NCBI GenBank assembly: GCA_963750935.1
Contig: CAVVSR010000005.1
Location: forward strand, 70,959-134,958
Length of the DNA: 64,000 nucleotides
DNA from: JACCXG01 sp963750935
GTDB lineage: Bacteria; Acidobacteriota; Vicinamibacteria; Vicinamibacterales; 2-12-FULL-66-21
Reading direction: 5' to 3'
The notes beneath the pieces are model-generated. The model saw only the letters and a program-made list of their open reading frames with translations, did not search any database and was not told where the DNA came from. Below are positions 7,802 to 17,229 of the stretch, piece by piece. Both the position numbers and the translations under genes were made by a program. Each line of letters begins with the position of its first letter. The stretch's first letter is position 1.

Positions 7802-9052
7802 ATGACGTTCGTCGCGAAAGATCTCGATCCGTCAGGGCTCGAGCGGACGAGCCCGACGGAAGCGGCCGATATCGACGAGATCAAGCGCGGGATGCTGGCC
7901 ATCCAGGCGCAGGCGGCGGCCGCCGGGCAGCGGCCGCTCGCGCGCGGGACGCACGCGAAGGGCATCTGCGTGAGGGCCGAGCTCGAAGTGCTCGACGTGC
8001 GCCAATCGACAGGCGATCCCACGCTCGCCGATCGGCTCGCATGCGGCATCTTCTCGAGGCCCGGGATCTATCCGGCGATCGTGCGGTTCGCGAATGCCGA
8101 TGGCGGCCATCGGCGCGACCGCGTGTCCGACGTCCGCGCCATGTCGTTCTCGATCGACGTGCCGCCCGGCCTCGTCCCTGGCGCCACCCGCCTCGATTTC
8201 TCGATGAACAGCCGGAGCACGTTTCCGATCAATGACGCGCATGCGTTCGCGGTATCCGTGCGGGTGCTCTCGGCCGCGGGGATGCGTGCGAAGTGGAAGG
8301 CGCTGCGGTCGCTGACGTGGAGCGAATTCCGCAGCCTGCTCCGCGTGATTCGGCTCGGCCGTCAGCAGACGAAGGGCACGCCGCGGAAGCCGTACCAGCA
8401 GCTGCGCTTCTGGAGCACGGTGCCGTTCCTTCACGGCGGCCGCGACGCCATCAAGTACTCGGCGATCCCCGCAGACAACCCGGCGCGGCCGCTGCAGGCC
8501 GGCCCGAACCGGCTGCAGGACGAGCTCGTGCGGCACGTCAACGAGGACGGGCAGATGAGCGAGTTCGCCTTCGCGCTCCAGCTCCTCGAACCGGGCAGGA
8601 TGACGCACGAGGGCCAGACACAGGAAGCGTCCTTCTGGGTGGAGAACGCCGCGGTCGAGTGGAACGAACGCGAATCGCCGTTCCATGTCGTCGGCCGGCT
8701 GCGGCTGCTGCCGAAGTCGGTGCTGCCGCCCGCACAGTCAGAAACGTTCTCGATCGACGTCACCGAGCACTCCACGCCGGACTCGCGGCCGATCGGCAGC
8801 ATCAACCGCGCCCGCTGGCACGCGGAATCGGCGAGCCGGGCTGCCCGGCTCGCGCAACCCGTCGTGGCCAGCCCGTGGACGCCGGACCGCCCCGTACGGA
8901 GACTGGCGTGGACCGCGATCGCCGTCGCCGCGCTCGTCTTCTTTGCCGCGTTGGCCTGGGCGATCTGGCCCGTCACGAAAGATCTGCCCGTGGGCCGACC
9001 AGCTGGCGTATCCACCGCCCCCGATGGGCCGCAACGGTCTGACCGACGCTGA
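7802..9052 (+). CDS. Catalase-like heme-domain protein with C-terminal membrane helix
   Basis: The ATG at 7802 was chosen because AAGGAG lies 8 nt upstream (7788-7793) and homology starts there, although the frame is open from 6812. Conserved features of the catalase-like family are the N-terminal RGTHAKGICVRAELEV, IYPAIVRFANADG, and DVRAMSFSIDVPPG, followed by a C-terminal SINRARWHAESASRAARL. These proteins lack the full clade catalase length and often sit beside di-heme cytochromes. The last 60 residues hold one membrane helix (AWTAIAVAALVFFAALAWA) ending in WPVTKDLP, which looks like the natural N-terminal anchor of the following cytochrome. Either the two proteins were fused or the catalase frame has absorbed the cytochrome's anchor through a frame break near 8985. 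Confidence 0.75.
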   Translation: MTFVAKDLDPSGLERTSPTEAADIDEIKRGMLAIQAQAAAAGQRPLARGTHAKGICVRAELEVLDVRQSTGDPTLADRLACGIFSRPGIYPAIVRFANADGGHRRDRVSDVRAMSFSIDVPPGLVPGATRLDFSMNSRSTFPINDAHAFAVSVRVLSAAGMRAKWKALRSLTWSEFRSLLRVIRLGRQQTKGTPRKPYQQLRFWSTVPFLHGGRDAIKYSAIPADNPARPLQAGPNRLQDELVRHVNEDGQMSEFAFALQLLEPGRMTHEGQTQEASFWVENAAVEWNERESPFHVVGRLRLLPKSVLPPAQSETFSIDVTEHSTPDSRPIGSINRARWHAESASRAARLAQPVVASPWTPDRPVRRLAWTAIAVAALVFFAALAWAIWPVTKDLPVGRPAGVSTAPDGPQRSDRR

Positions 9053-10820
9053 GCGCCAGCAGTACTACCACCTGAGCGAAGGGGGCGAGGCCTACCCGAT
9101 TGCATGGCTGCTCGCACTCGAGCAGGAAATCACGTGGCCCGACGGCAGCGTCACCTACCGGCCGTTCCTCGAAAACGTGGAGCGTTACGGATTCCTGCCC
9201 GACCCGAAGAGCCAGTACAACCCGTACGGGCTCCCGGTGGGCGTGACGGCAGGCTACGGGAAGCTCACCGGGCAGCAGATGATGGGCCTGAACTGCACGG
9301 CCTGCCACGTCGGCGAGCTGCACTACAACGGCCGCGCGTTCAGGATGGACGGCGGTCCGTCGATGGCCTACATCAACGCCTTCGTGAAGGGGATCGTGGA
9401 CGAGACGTCCGCGACCGCGCGCAGCAGCCGCCGGCGCCTGCGCTTCCTGGATCGCTGGCGGCGCGTGCAGCTCGTCCCGCTGCCCGCCGCTCCCGTCGTC
9501 CAGCAGGCGGGCGCCGTTTCTGTGCCGGCAGGCATGAACGAGACGCTCGACGCCGGGGAGCCCGGCGCCTTCTGGCGCGTGCTCGCCGGTCTCCGGATGG
9601 CGATTGCCAATCGCTCGCTCCTGATGGACAAGCTGCACGGCTTCGGCGCGATGAAGCTCGTCGTCCAGGGGCAGGCGCTCAGCACCGAAGAGGGCTACGG
9701 CAGGAACGATGCTTTCGGCGTCGGCCGCAACGAGCTGTTCGGCGCGTACAAGAACGCGACGTTCGCGGCAGGCATCAACGTGGTGCCGGCGGACGCCCCG
9801 GTCAGTTTCCCGCACCTGTGGGGGATGGAGCGGACGTCCTGGTTCCAGTGGGGTGTGAACACGAATTCGGTGATCGAGCGCAACATCGGCCAGGCGCTTG
9901 GCGTCGGTGCCACGATGCAGCCGGACAAGGGGTTCAGCAGTACGGTGCGCGTCGACAACCTGCACGCGATGGAAAGGCTCCAGTACAAGCTCTCGAGCCC
10001 GGTGTGGCCGCCCGAGCTGTTCGGGCCGATCGATCGCGAACGCGCCGAGCGGGGAAGAAAAGTGTTCGATCGCACCTGCGCGCTCTGCCACGAGACCTAT
10101 GGCAAGTCGGGGTCGCTCAACGAATACCAGTTGTTCCCGCTCGACGTCGTCGGAACCGATCCGGGCGCGGCGATCAACTTCGAGCGCACGGTGATGACCG
10201 CCGAGGGGCCGAAGCCGTTCGGGCTCGCCGCGTTCGAGATCGTCAAGAAGGTGAAGGCGACCTACTACGCCGAGCACAACATCCCGCCCGACGTGCAGGC
10301 GCAGTGGGAATCCAGGGCGACGCGGGGGCAAGCGGAGTTCCGGGCGCCGCTGCTCGAGTACCAGAAGTTCCCCGACACGCGGCAGCGCGGCGTCTATCGC
10401 GCGAAGACGCTGAAGGGAATCTGGGCGACGGCGCCGTTCCTCCACAACGGCTCGGTTCCGAGCGTGTTCGATCTGCTCCGGCCGGCGAACGAGCGCCCGA
10501 CGACGTTCACGCTTGGAACGAAGGAGTACGACCCGCTGAAGCTCGGCTACGTCGTGGACGGCCCGCGCTTCCTGACGCCGCCCCGCATGCAGCCCTTTAC
10601 GTATGACACGCGGCAGCTCGGGAACTGGAACACCGGCCACGAATGGTGGTTCTACCCGGATCTCGACGACGAGATGCGCTACGACATCATCGAGTTCCTG
10701 AAGACGTTCGACGATGCGAACTATCCGGGGGATTACCGCTTCGAGCGGCCGGCGTACCCGCCGGAGACCGTGCAGATGAAGAGGGGCCTGGCGGAGGCGC
10801 GGCCGTATCGAGAGCGTTAG
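9024..10820 (+). CDS. RoxA/MauG-like di-heme cytochrome c (peroxidase-type)
   Basis: Two c-type heme sites are visible: CTACH at 9294-9308 and CALCH at 10077-10091. A long spacer with conserved GVTAGYGKLTG, FPHLWGMERTSWFQW and GIWATAPFLHNGSVPS (distal-site loop) is followed by a C-terminal GYRF-like tract. Size (about 600 residues) and motif order match the RoxA/RoxB and di-heme cytochrome c peroxidase family, periplasmic enzymes that cleave or oxidise substrates with O2 or peroxide. The start is uncertain: this frame is open upstream and PWADQLAYPPPPMGRNG precedes the chosen ATG. Its expected membrane anchor is in the catalase-like frame just upstream. The stop TAG (10818-10820) overlaps the stop of the convergent TPR gene. 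Confidence 0.8.
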   Translation: MGRNGLTDAERQQYYHLSEGGEAYPIAWLLALEQEITWPDGSVTYRPFLENVERYGFLPDPKSQYNPYGLPVGVTAGYGKLTGQQMMGLNCTACHVGELHYNGRAFRMDGGPSMAYINAFVKGIVDETSATARSSRRRLRFLDRWRRVQLVPLPAAPVVQQAGAVSVPAGMNETLDAGEPGAFWRVLAGLRMAIANRSLLMDKLHGFGAMKLVVQGQALSTEEGYGRNDAFGVGRNELFGAYKNATFAAGINVVPADAPVSFPHLWGMERTSWFQWGVNTNSVIERNIGQALGVGATMQPDKGFSSTVRVDNLHAMERLQYKLSSPVWPPELFGPIDRERAERGRKVFDRTCALCHETYGKSGSLNEYQLFPLDVVGTDPGAAINFERTVMTAEGPKPFGLAAFEIVKKVKATYYAEHNIPPDVQAQWESRATRGQAEFRAPLLEYQKFPDTRQRGVYRAKTLKGIWATAPFLHNGSVPSVFDLLRPANERPTTFTLGTKEYDPLKLGYVVDGPRFLTPPRMQPFTYDTRQLGNWNTGHEWWFYPDLDDEMRYDIIEFLKTFDDANYPGDYRFERPAYPPETVQMKRGLAEARPYRER

Positions 10821-12030
10821 GGGATCGGGTGACGGACCGGCGCGATGAGCCGTGCTCGCTCGAGGACGGGCCGGCACTCGGCATCGCTGCGCAGGAACTC
10901 CATCACCGGCTCCACCGCGGCGTAGGCGAGCGCCGGCGCGCACTCTTCGCAGGCGCGCGCGAGAAGCTCGCGCGCGCGCCTGGATTCCCCGATGGCGGCG
11001 TAGACCAAAGCCAATTCATCGCTGCCGAGTTTCCCTGCGCGATGGTAATCCTCGAGCCTGGCAAGCGCCGCGCGCGCGCTGTCGTGGTGCCCCAGGAGCC
11101 CTTGGCCGATGCTGGTGAGCAACAGCGCGAACGGCTGATCGCCAACCTTCTCCAGTTCCTGAAACGCCTCGTCGAACGCCCGAGGCGATCAGAGCGCCAG
11201 ATCGAACCAGACACGGGTGAACGCCGGATCCATCTGGATGACATGCCGGTACTGGGCAATCGCATCGTCGAACCTGCGGGCAAAGTGCAGGATGCGCCCG
11301 ATGCCGCTCGCCACGACCAGCGACAGCGGGTCGAGCTGCTGCGCGCGCCGCATTTCCTGCAGCGCTTCGTCGAATCGGCCTCGCGACCCCAGGAACATTC
11401 CGTACGAGTGATGCGAAGGTGCATGGCCAGGATTCAGTTCGAGTGCGCGCTTGAACTCGAGCTCGGCGCCGTCCCAGTCCCAATCGAAGCGATATTTGAG
11501 ATACGCGACCAGCGCGTGCCCCTCGACGAGCGCTTCGTCGAGCTCGAGCGCGCGGGCGGCTGCAGCTCTCGCGCGCCGAAGCGCTTCTGGCCGGGCAATC
11601 AGGCCGAGGCCGATCCCCACACTGAGGGCGTAGGTTTCTCCCAAGCCGGCGTATGCGGCCGCGTAGCCTGGGTCTTTCGCGATCGCCTCCTCGAAATGCG
11701 TGATCGCTTTGGCGAACGACTCGGCGGTCCGCTTGTTCACGAGGTACCGCCCCTTGAGATACGCCTGATACGCCTCGACTTCCCGCGTCGCTGGTCTGGC
11801 CAGACGCTTCTTTTGATCGCCCGTCAGCTTGAGCCGCAGCTTGTCGGTCATCTCATCAGCGATTTCCTCCTGCAGCTCGAATATGCCCGACAACCGGCGA
11901 TGGAAGTGGCCGCCCCAGATCTGCGACCCGTTGTCCACGTTCACCCGATCTGCTCCGATCTGAGCATGTCGCCGCGCTGGAGCACCCGGCCGGTCAAGAC
12001 TGCGCGGACGTCCAGGTCGCGCCCGATTTC
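10817..12030 (-). pseudogene. TPR-repeat protein with FlgO/TolB-like domain, decayed
   Basis: Reading leftward: a truncated FlgO/TolB-like segment (QEIGRDLDVRAVLTGRVL) appears at about 12030. A frame break near 11950 leads to VNVDNGSQIWGGHFHR, IFELQEEIADEMTDKLRL and TPR units (AITHFEEAIAKDPGYAAA, LELNPGHAPSHHSYG). A second break near 11190 leads to the last TPRs (LLTSIGQGLLGHHDS to LIAPVRHPIP, stop 10817). This is the C-terminal part of a known acidobacterial architecture, kinase or winged-helix head plus FlgO domain plus TPRs; the head is missing. Its 5' end abuts the 3' end of the kinase-AAA gene, consistent with a deletion that joined two signalling genes. Confidence 0.75.
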
Positions 12031-15000
12031 CTGCCGAGGCCTTCGGTGAACCAGGCATAGACCGGCTCGAGTACGGCGCGCGCGTCGGCGTGCCGGCCAG
12101 AGGCGATCAGCAGTTGGGCCCAGCCGGTGGCGGCGCGCAGCTCCAACGAGCGGGCCTGCTGCCCGCGCGCGTACTCGACGGCTGCCGCGAATTCAGCCTC
12201 GGCGCCGGCGGTGTCTCCCCGGAGCCGCAGCAGTTCCGCCTTGGTACGGCGCAGTTCCGCCAGGTATCCGCCCTCACCGTGTTGCTCGGCGTGCGCGAAG
12301 CCCTCGGTCAGCGTGCGCTCCGCGTCGTCCACACGGCCGGCGAAGCGGAGCAGATCCGCGAGCACGCCGAGGAACGCGCTGCGCACCAGGCCGGCGCCGA
12401 TCGCCCGTTGCACGGCGAGGCTGTCCGAGAGCAGATCGATCCCCTCGTCGAGCCGGCCCATCGCGGCGAGCGCCGCGCCCTGGAACGACCGGCTCCATTC
12501 GCGTTCCTGCGGCAGGCCGAATTCGCGGCAGACCTCGACGACTTCGTCGCCAATCGTCAGCGCCTCGGCGGCTTCGCCGCGGACCAGGTGCACGCCCTGC
12601 GTGACGAGCAGGGCGAAGACGAGCGTCATCGGCTGGCGCTGCGAGCGTGCGAGCTGGAGCGTCTCTCGCGCGCGCGCCTCGGCGCGATCGGGGTAGCCGA
12701 GCACCCAGAGCGGCCGGCTCGACATCGCGCGCGCGATCATGCCGGGGTCGAGGCCGAACATGTCCGTGTAGGCGCGATGCCGCGCCGGGTCGTGCAGCTC
12801 GCGGCCGCAGTCGAGGATGCGGCTCGACTCGGTCATGTCGCCGGCGAATTCGAGGCAGACGCCGAGCAGGTGATCGGCGGCCATCAGGAACGCAGGATTG
12901 CCGGTCCGCTCCGCCTCCGCCATCAGCACGTCGGCGCGGCTGCGGAACTCCCGCAGATCGCCCTTGACCACGTGGAACAGCGCGATCGCCCAGAGCACGG
13001 GGAACAATTGCGGCGGGTCGCCGAGCTGCTGGCACAGCTCGCGGGCACGGGCGAAGACGGGCTCGATCTCCGGGCTCGCCCATCCCTTCATCATCCGCAG
13101 CGCCAGCCCGCGGATCATCTGGAGCCCCAGCTCGTGCTGCAGGCGCTCGGGGCCGTCAGGCATCCCGCGCAGCACCGAGAGCCCGCGGTCGGCGAGCGAC
13201 AGCGCTTCGCGAAACGCGAACAGCCCGACGGCGTGCCGCGCGCCGGCGAGAAAGTACTGGGCGCTCTGGCCGAACTTGCGAGCCGATTCGAAGAGCGCCG
13301 CGAGCCGGCCGGCGATGGCGGCGTGTTCACCCGGGTGGTGCGTGACGAGCGCGGTCGCGACCCGGCCGCTGAGCGTCGCGCGGCGCGTCGGCTGGAGCGT
13401 GGCATACAGCGCGTTCTGGTAGAGCACGTGGACGAACTGATACTGCAGCGACAGCGTCAGGTCGGGGAACTCGTGCTCCTTGATCCGCTTGACGAACACG
13501 TGCACGTGCTCGAGCGCGTCGAGCCGTTCCTCGACTTCGGCCGGGTCCATCTCGATCGCTTCGGCGACGACCGCGGAGTCGAACTCATGCCCCTGCACGC
13601 TCGCCGCCACGAGGAGCTTCCGGTCCACCTCCTCGAGCCGCTCGATCTTCCTCGCGATCATGCTGCGGATCGAGGCCGGCAGCTCGCCGAACGCATCGGC
13701 CTCGGGGCGCGCCAGCACCCACGCCCCGTCGCGTTCGACGATGGTGCCCGAATCGCGCAGGTAGCGGACGACGTCGGCCATGAAGAGCGGGTTGCCTTCG
13801 GTCTTCGCGTGAATCAGCTCCGCAAGCGAACCGGGGAAGCGGTGCTCCGGAAACATGACGGCGAGATACCGTTCGATGTCGCGCCGCTCGAGGAAGCCGA
13901 GCTTGATCTCTTCGAGCGCGCCGCGCGCGGCGAGCTCGTCACGAATGCCGAGGAACGGATGCTGCGCGAGCGTCATGTCCGCCGGCCGGTAGGTCGCCAC
14001 CACGAGCAGCCGCATCTGGCCCAGGCGGCCGGCCAGATAGTTCAGCATGTCGATCGTGGAGACATCCGCCCAATGCAGGTCGTCGAGGAAGAGGACGAAC
14101 GGTCGCAGCTGCGACGCCTCCAGCAGGAGCGCGCCGAGCTCGCGCTTCATTCGTTCCTGCGACACCGCAGGCGCATCCTCGCGCACCCGGGCGACCGAGT
14201 CCTGGCTGGATTCCGCATGCGCCACTTGCATGTACCACGTCGGCGCGACGGTCTTGATCAGCGAGGGCACCGAGCTCCACGACGACTGGTGCAGCAGGCT
14301 GTCGAGCGCCTCGAGCAGGGGCAGATACGCCTCGGCGCCGGCGAGCCGCTCGGAGCACCGGCCGCGCACCACGAAGGGACGCTCCGGCAGTTGTCCGAGC
14401 TCCGCCAGGAAGTCTTCCACGAGGATCGTCTTCCCGATTCCCGGCTCTCCCAGCAGCGTCAGGAACCGGCCGCGGCCCTCGCGCGCTGCCTCGTAGGCCC
14501 CGCGGAGCGTCGCCCGCTCGTACTCGCGCCCGACGGTGCGGCGCTCGGCGATCGCGGGGGCGCCCTGAAACGGCGACTTCTGCGAGTCCCCCGCGGCGAA
14601 CGCCGCCAGTGCCTGCTCGGCCTCGCTCGCCGTAGGCCGCAGCGCCGGATCCTTCGCGATCATCCGGTGCACGAGTTTCTCGATCGCGGGCGGCACCGAC
14701 GGGTTCAGCCGCGACAGCGGCACGGCATCTTCCAGCAGGATCGCCGCCAGCACCGCCGGCATCGTCGGCCCAACCCACGGCCGGCGTTTGGCGAGCATCT
14801 CGTAGAGGGTGACACCCAGCGCGAAGACGTCCGACGGCGCGCCCGCGGGAGCGCCACGGGCCTGCTCGGGGGACATGTAGGCCATCGTGCCGATCAGCGC
14901 GAGCGGATTCGACTCCGTGCCCGAATGCGTGGCCGTGGTGGTCCCGGCCTCGTGAACGCGAGCCAGGCCGAAGTCCAGCACTTTCGCGTAGCCGTCGCCG

Positions 15001-15419
15001 CGGACCATCACGTTCTCGGGCTTGATGTCGCGATGGATGATGCCGGCGGCATGGGCGGCGGCAAGCGCCTTCGCGACCTGGACGCCGACGTCGACCACCG
15101 CCGCCAGCGTGTTCTCCCGCTCCATCTTCGCGCGCAGCGTCACCCCGTCGATGAACTCCTGGACGATGTAATGGCGGCCGTCCTCGGTCTGGCCGATGTC
15201 GTGGACGACCACGATGTTGGGGTGATTGAGGGCGGAGGCCGCGCGTGCCTCGCGGAGGAACCGGCTGATGCTGAGGGCACTCTCCCCGTCCTTGTCGCGC
15301 ATCAACTTGACGGCAACGGGACGGTGGAGCCGCGTGTCCACCGCGCGGTAGACCTCGCCCATGCCTCCGCGGCCGATCAGTTCATCGAGGCGATAGTGAG
15401 TGATGGTAATGGGCAGCAT
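11994..15419 (-). CDS. Ser/Thr protein kinase with AAA ATPase and TPR-like regulatory region
   Basis: 1141 residues. The kinase domain (about 8-275) has IGRGGMGEVY, catalytic K38 in VAVKLM, HRDIKPENVM, LDFGLA, MAYMSPEQARG and SDVFALGVTLYEML. An AAA/NB-ARC-like ATPase follows with Walker A LLGEPGIGKT (about 324-331) and Walker B VLFLDDLHWAD (about 440). The remainder is helical, TPR-like repeats such as ALSLADRGLSVLRGMPDG. This matches bacterial signalling ATPases fused to Hanks-type kinases. No membrane helix is evident, so it is probably cytosolic. The C terminus reads YAWFTEGL followed by 16 non-homologous residues, consistent with truncation by fusion to the decayed TPR gene. The kinase itself appears intact. 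Confidence 0.85.
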   Translation of the reverse strand: MLPITITHYRLDELIGRGGMGEVYRAVDTRLHRPVAVKLMRDKDGESALSISRFLREARAASALNHPNIVVVHDIGQTEDGRHYIVQEFIDGVTLRAKMERENTLAAVVDVGVQVAKALAAAHAAGIIHRDIKPENVMVRGDGYAKVLDFGLARVHEAGTTTATHSGTESNPLALIGTMAYMSPEQARGAPAGAPSDVFALGVTLYEMLAKRRPWVGPTMPAVLAAILLEDAVPLSRLNPSVPPAIEKLVHRMIAKDPALRPTASEAEQALAAFAAGDSQKSPFQGAPAIAERRTVGREYERATLRGAYEAAREGRGRFLTLLGEPGIGKTILVEDFLAELGQLPERPFVVRGRCSERLAGAEAYLPLLEALDSLLHQSSWSSVPSLIKTVAPTWYMQVAHAESSQDSVARVREDAPAVSQERMKRELGALLLEASQLRPFVLFLDDLHWADVSTIDMLNYLAGRLGQMRLLVVATYRPADMTLAQHPFLGIRDELAARGALEEIKLGFLERRDIERYLAVMFPEHRFPGSLAELIHAKTEGNPLFMADVVRYLRDSGTIVERDGAWVLARPEADAFGELPASIRSMIARKIERLEEVDRKLLVAASVQGHEFDSAVVAEAIEMDPAEVEERLDALEHVHVFVKRIKEHEFPDLTLSLQYQFVHVLYQNALYATLQPTRRATLSGRVATALVTHHPGEHAAIAGRLAALFESARKFGQSAQYFLAGARHAVGLFAFREALSLADRGLSVLRGMPDGPERLQHELGLQMIRGLALRMMKGWASPEIEPVFARARELCQQLGDPPQLFPVLWAIALFHVVKGDLREFRSRADVLMAEAERTGNPAFLMAADHLLGVCLEFAGDMTESSRILDCGRELHDPARHRAYTDMFGLDPGMIARAMSSRPLWVLGYPDRAEARARETLQLARSQRQPMTLVFALLVTQGVHLVRGEAAEALTIGDEVVEVCREFGLPQEREWSRSFQGAALAAMGRLDEGIDLLSDSLAVQRAIGAGLVRSAFLGVLADLLRFAGRVDDAERTLTEGFAHAEQHGEGGYLAELRRTKAELLRLRGDTAGAEAEFAAAVEYARGQQARSLELRAATGWAQLLIASGRHADARAVLEPVYAWFTEGLGRKSGATWTSAQS

Positions 15420-15535
15420 CGAGGCGCAGCCGGATCACGACGCGCAGTATCTATCTATGTGTGCGGGATCGGGTCATTATAGTCCTCAGATTGGCTGAGA
15501 GTCTGAAGTCGTCGCTTGCGAGACCTGGACCGTTG

Positions 15536-17123
15536 ATGCGCCATGGGGCGACGATCGCCGCGGCCGCGTCAGTGCTGGCAGGGAAAGTGTTGATTGCCGC
15601 GGGACTCCGGCGTCAGCCCGAAGGCTGGCGGCGCACGGTCGGCATCCTCCTCCGGTCGGAGTCGACGCGATTCGCGCTGTCGGCGTTCGGCCTTCGAGTG
15701 CCTCAATCCGGCACGGCGCTTCCTCCCGGGCGCAACGCCCTCCAGCTCCGAACGCCCCCGGCTCTCCAGGCATTCCTCGCGAGTGAGGACGATGCGCACT
15801 TCGCGCTCGAGTGGCTGCCGCCGGTCACGAATCGCCGGCGAATTCCTGTCGTGGACCTCGTCGTCCTGCGGTTCGGGAACGACGGCAGGCTCGACGCCAT
15901 CGAGCCGCACCTGGCCGGCCTCCGGTTCTTCCGCTCCCGCACCGGACGTGTGTGCACAGGTCCACGACGCCATCGTCAGGGGCTACAACGGGACGTCGAC
16001 GCTGCTCGAAGTCGATCGGCCCGGCAGGCTGCTGGCCGCCGTTCAGGCATCACTCGCCTCCGCGGGTCTGGGGGCGCACGAGGCCTACGCGCAGCGGCTG
16101 CTCACCGCCTCCTGCCTGTCGTTCGAGGCGATCGATCCGTCCGATCCGGCGCAGCGCTTCCGGCCACCGGCGTTCGCGGCGCGCCGGACGCTCGGCTTCG
16201 GCTACCTCTCGTGGGTGGCCCGGCCTGGCGCGGCGGCCGACACCGTCGATCTCTGGGTGAGCGCGCACCACGTCGGGATCGATGGTGTGCCGCTCCAGGA
16301 TCTGCTGAACCGGCTCGAACGTGCGTGGGGCGCCGGCGAACCCGTCGCGTTTCCGCCTCCGGCGTCTGGTCGCGCGTTCATCGGTCCGCATCCCTGCCAC
16401 GTGCCCGGCGAACGTGAAGTCGATCAGCTGGTGGCGTTCGTCGATCTGACGCCGGTGTTCGCGCTTCGTGAGGATCTGAACGCGCGCCACGCGGGCGCGA
16501 TCGGCGGAGCGGTGACGTTCGGCACGCTCATCGCGTGGCTGCTCAGCCAGGAACCGGAGTTCGCCGGCGTCCGCATCGCCTCCACGGTCGATGTGGCGGC
16601 GTCCTCGGGGTACGAACGTGACGTGGACGTCGTCTCGCTGCGCGCCGCCGACTTCGCGACGGGCGAGGGGCCGTGGGGCGGGTTCACCGAATACGCGCGC
16701 GAGTTCAACCGGCTGATCGCCGCCGCCCGCGCCCGCACGAGCCCGGTGCGCGTGGGCATGCAGACGGCGGGGTTGATCCCGGCGTGGGCGCATGCCGCGG
16801 TCGTGCGCGCGAACCCCGCGTCGCTCGACGACGCCTTCGGCACGCTGTGCGTGACGGTCGTGCGCGAGGCCCGCGTGTTCGTCGCGCCGATGACCGATCT
16901 CGGCCTGACCCACGGTTTCTTCGCGATCGGCAGCGCCCGGCTGCCATCGGCGACGGGCACCCCGGTGACGTCGGTCTCCGTGAAGGGGGATGCCGGACGG
17001 ATCGCGCACTACCCGGCGATCCTGCAGCGGGTCATCGAGCGGGCCGCGGTGCTGAGGGCCCGGCGTGACCAACTCCCAACTCCCAATTCCCAATTCCCAA
17101 GCGGAATCGTTCGAGACATCTAG
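15536..17123 (+). CDS. Condensation/acyltransferase-superfamily-like protein (frameshifted)
   Basis: The first part (MRHGATIAAAASVLAGKVL to LDAIEPHLAGLRFF) is in one frame. A break near 15945 leads to VHDAIVRGYNGTSTLLEVD and the rest. The second frame contains VSAHHVGIDGVPLQDLL, an HHxxxDG motif as in condensation domains, PapA/WES and related CoA- or carrier-dependent acyltransferases. FGTLIAWLL and late GSARLPSATGTPVTSVSVK strands are compatible with the two-lobed CAT fold. Length (about 525 residues) is larger than single CAT domains. Acyl donor and acceptor cannot be inferred, and no NRPS neighbours are present. The last residues (DQLPTPNSQFPSG) are encoded by a heptamer repeat element, so the original C terminus may have been replaced. 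Confidence 0.55.
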
Positions 17124-17201
17124 TTAGAAGTCGCGGCGACCGGGCAGGTCGCTGCGTTTTCAGCCAGCTGTCTCGAGCGGCTCCCTTGGGAGTTGGGAGT
17201 T
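17071..17201. repeat. CCCAACT heptamer inverted-repeat element, copy 3
   Basis: Perfect 16-bp arms AACTCCCAACTCCCAA (17071-17086) and TTGGGAGTTGGGAGTT (17186-17201) flank a 99-nt loop. The loop contains CGCTGCGTTTTCAGCCAGCTGT, of which the tail motif GCTGCGTTTTCAGC corresponds to copies 1 and 2. There the motif lies outside the arms, so the element is rearranged. The left arm encodes the C terminus of the upstream gene. Confidence 0.75.
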
Positions 17202-17229
17202 GGGGATTAGCGACCGCTCGTGGCGTCGT

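Noticed and set aside
6812..9052. A single patatin-catalase fusion protein
   Set aside because: The join is read out of phase through a tandem duplication, and the catalase part has its own ATG and AAGGAG; a natural fusion is unlikely.
8973..10943. A 656-codon minus-strand frame opposite the cytochrome gene
   Set aside because: The plus strand has two CxxCH motifs and family length; the antisense frame has none.
12090..15482. A 1130-codon open frame on the plus strand opposite the kinase-AAA gene
   Set aside because: Arg/Glu/His-rich with no domain, and it mirrors a clear kinase on the other strand; high GC keeps antisense frames open.
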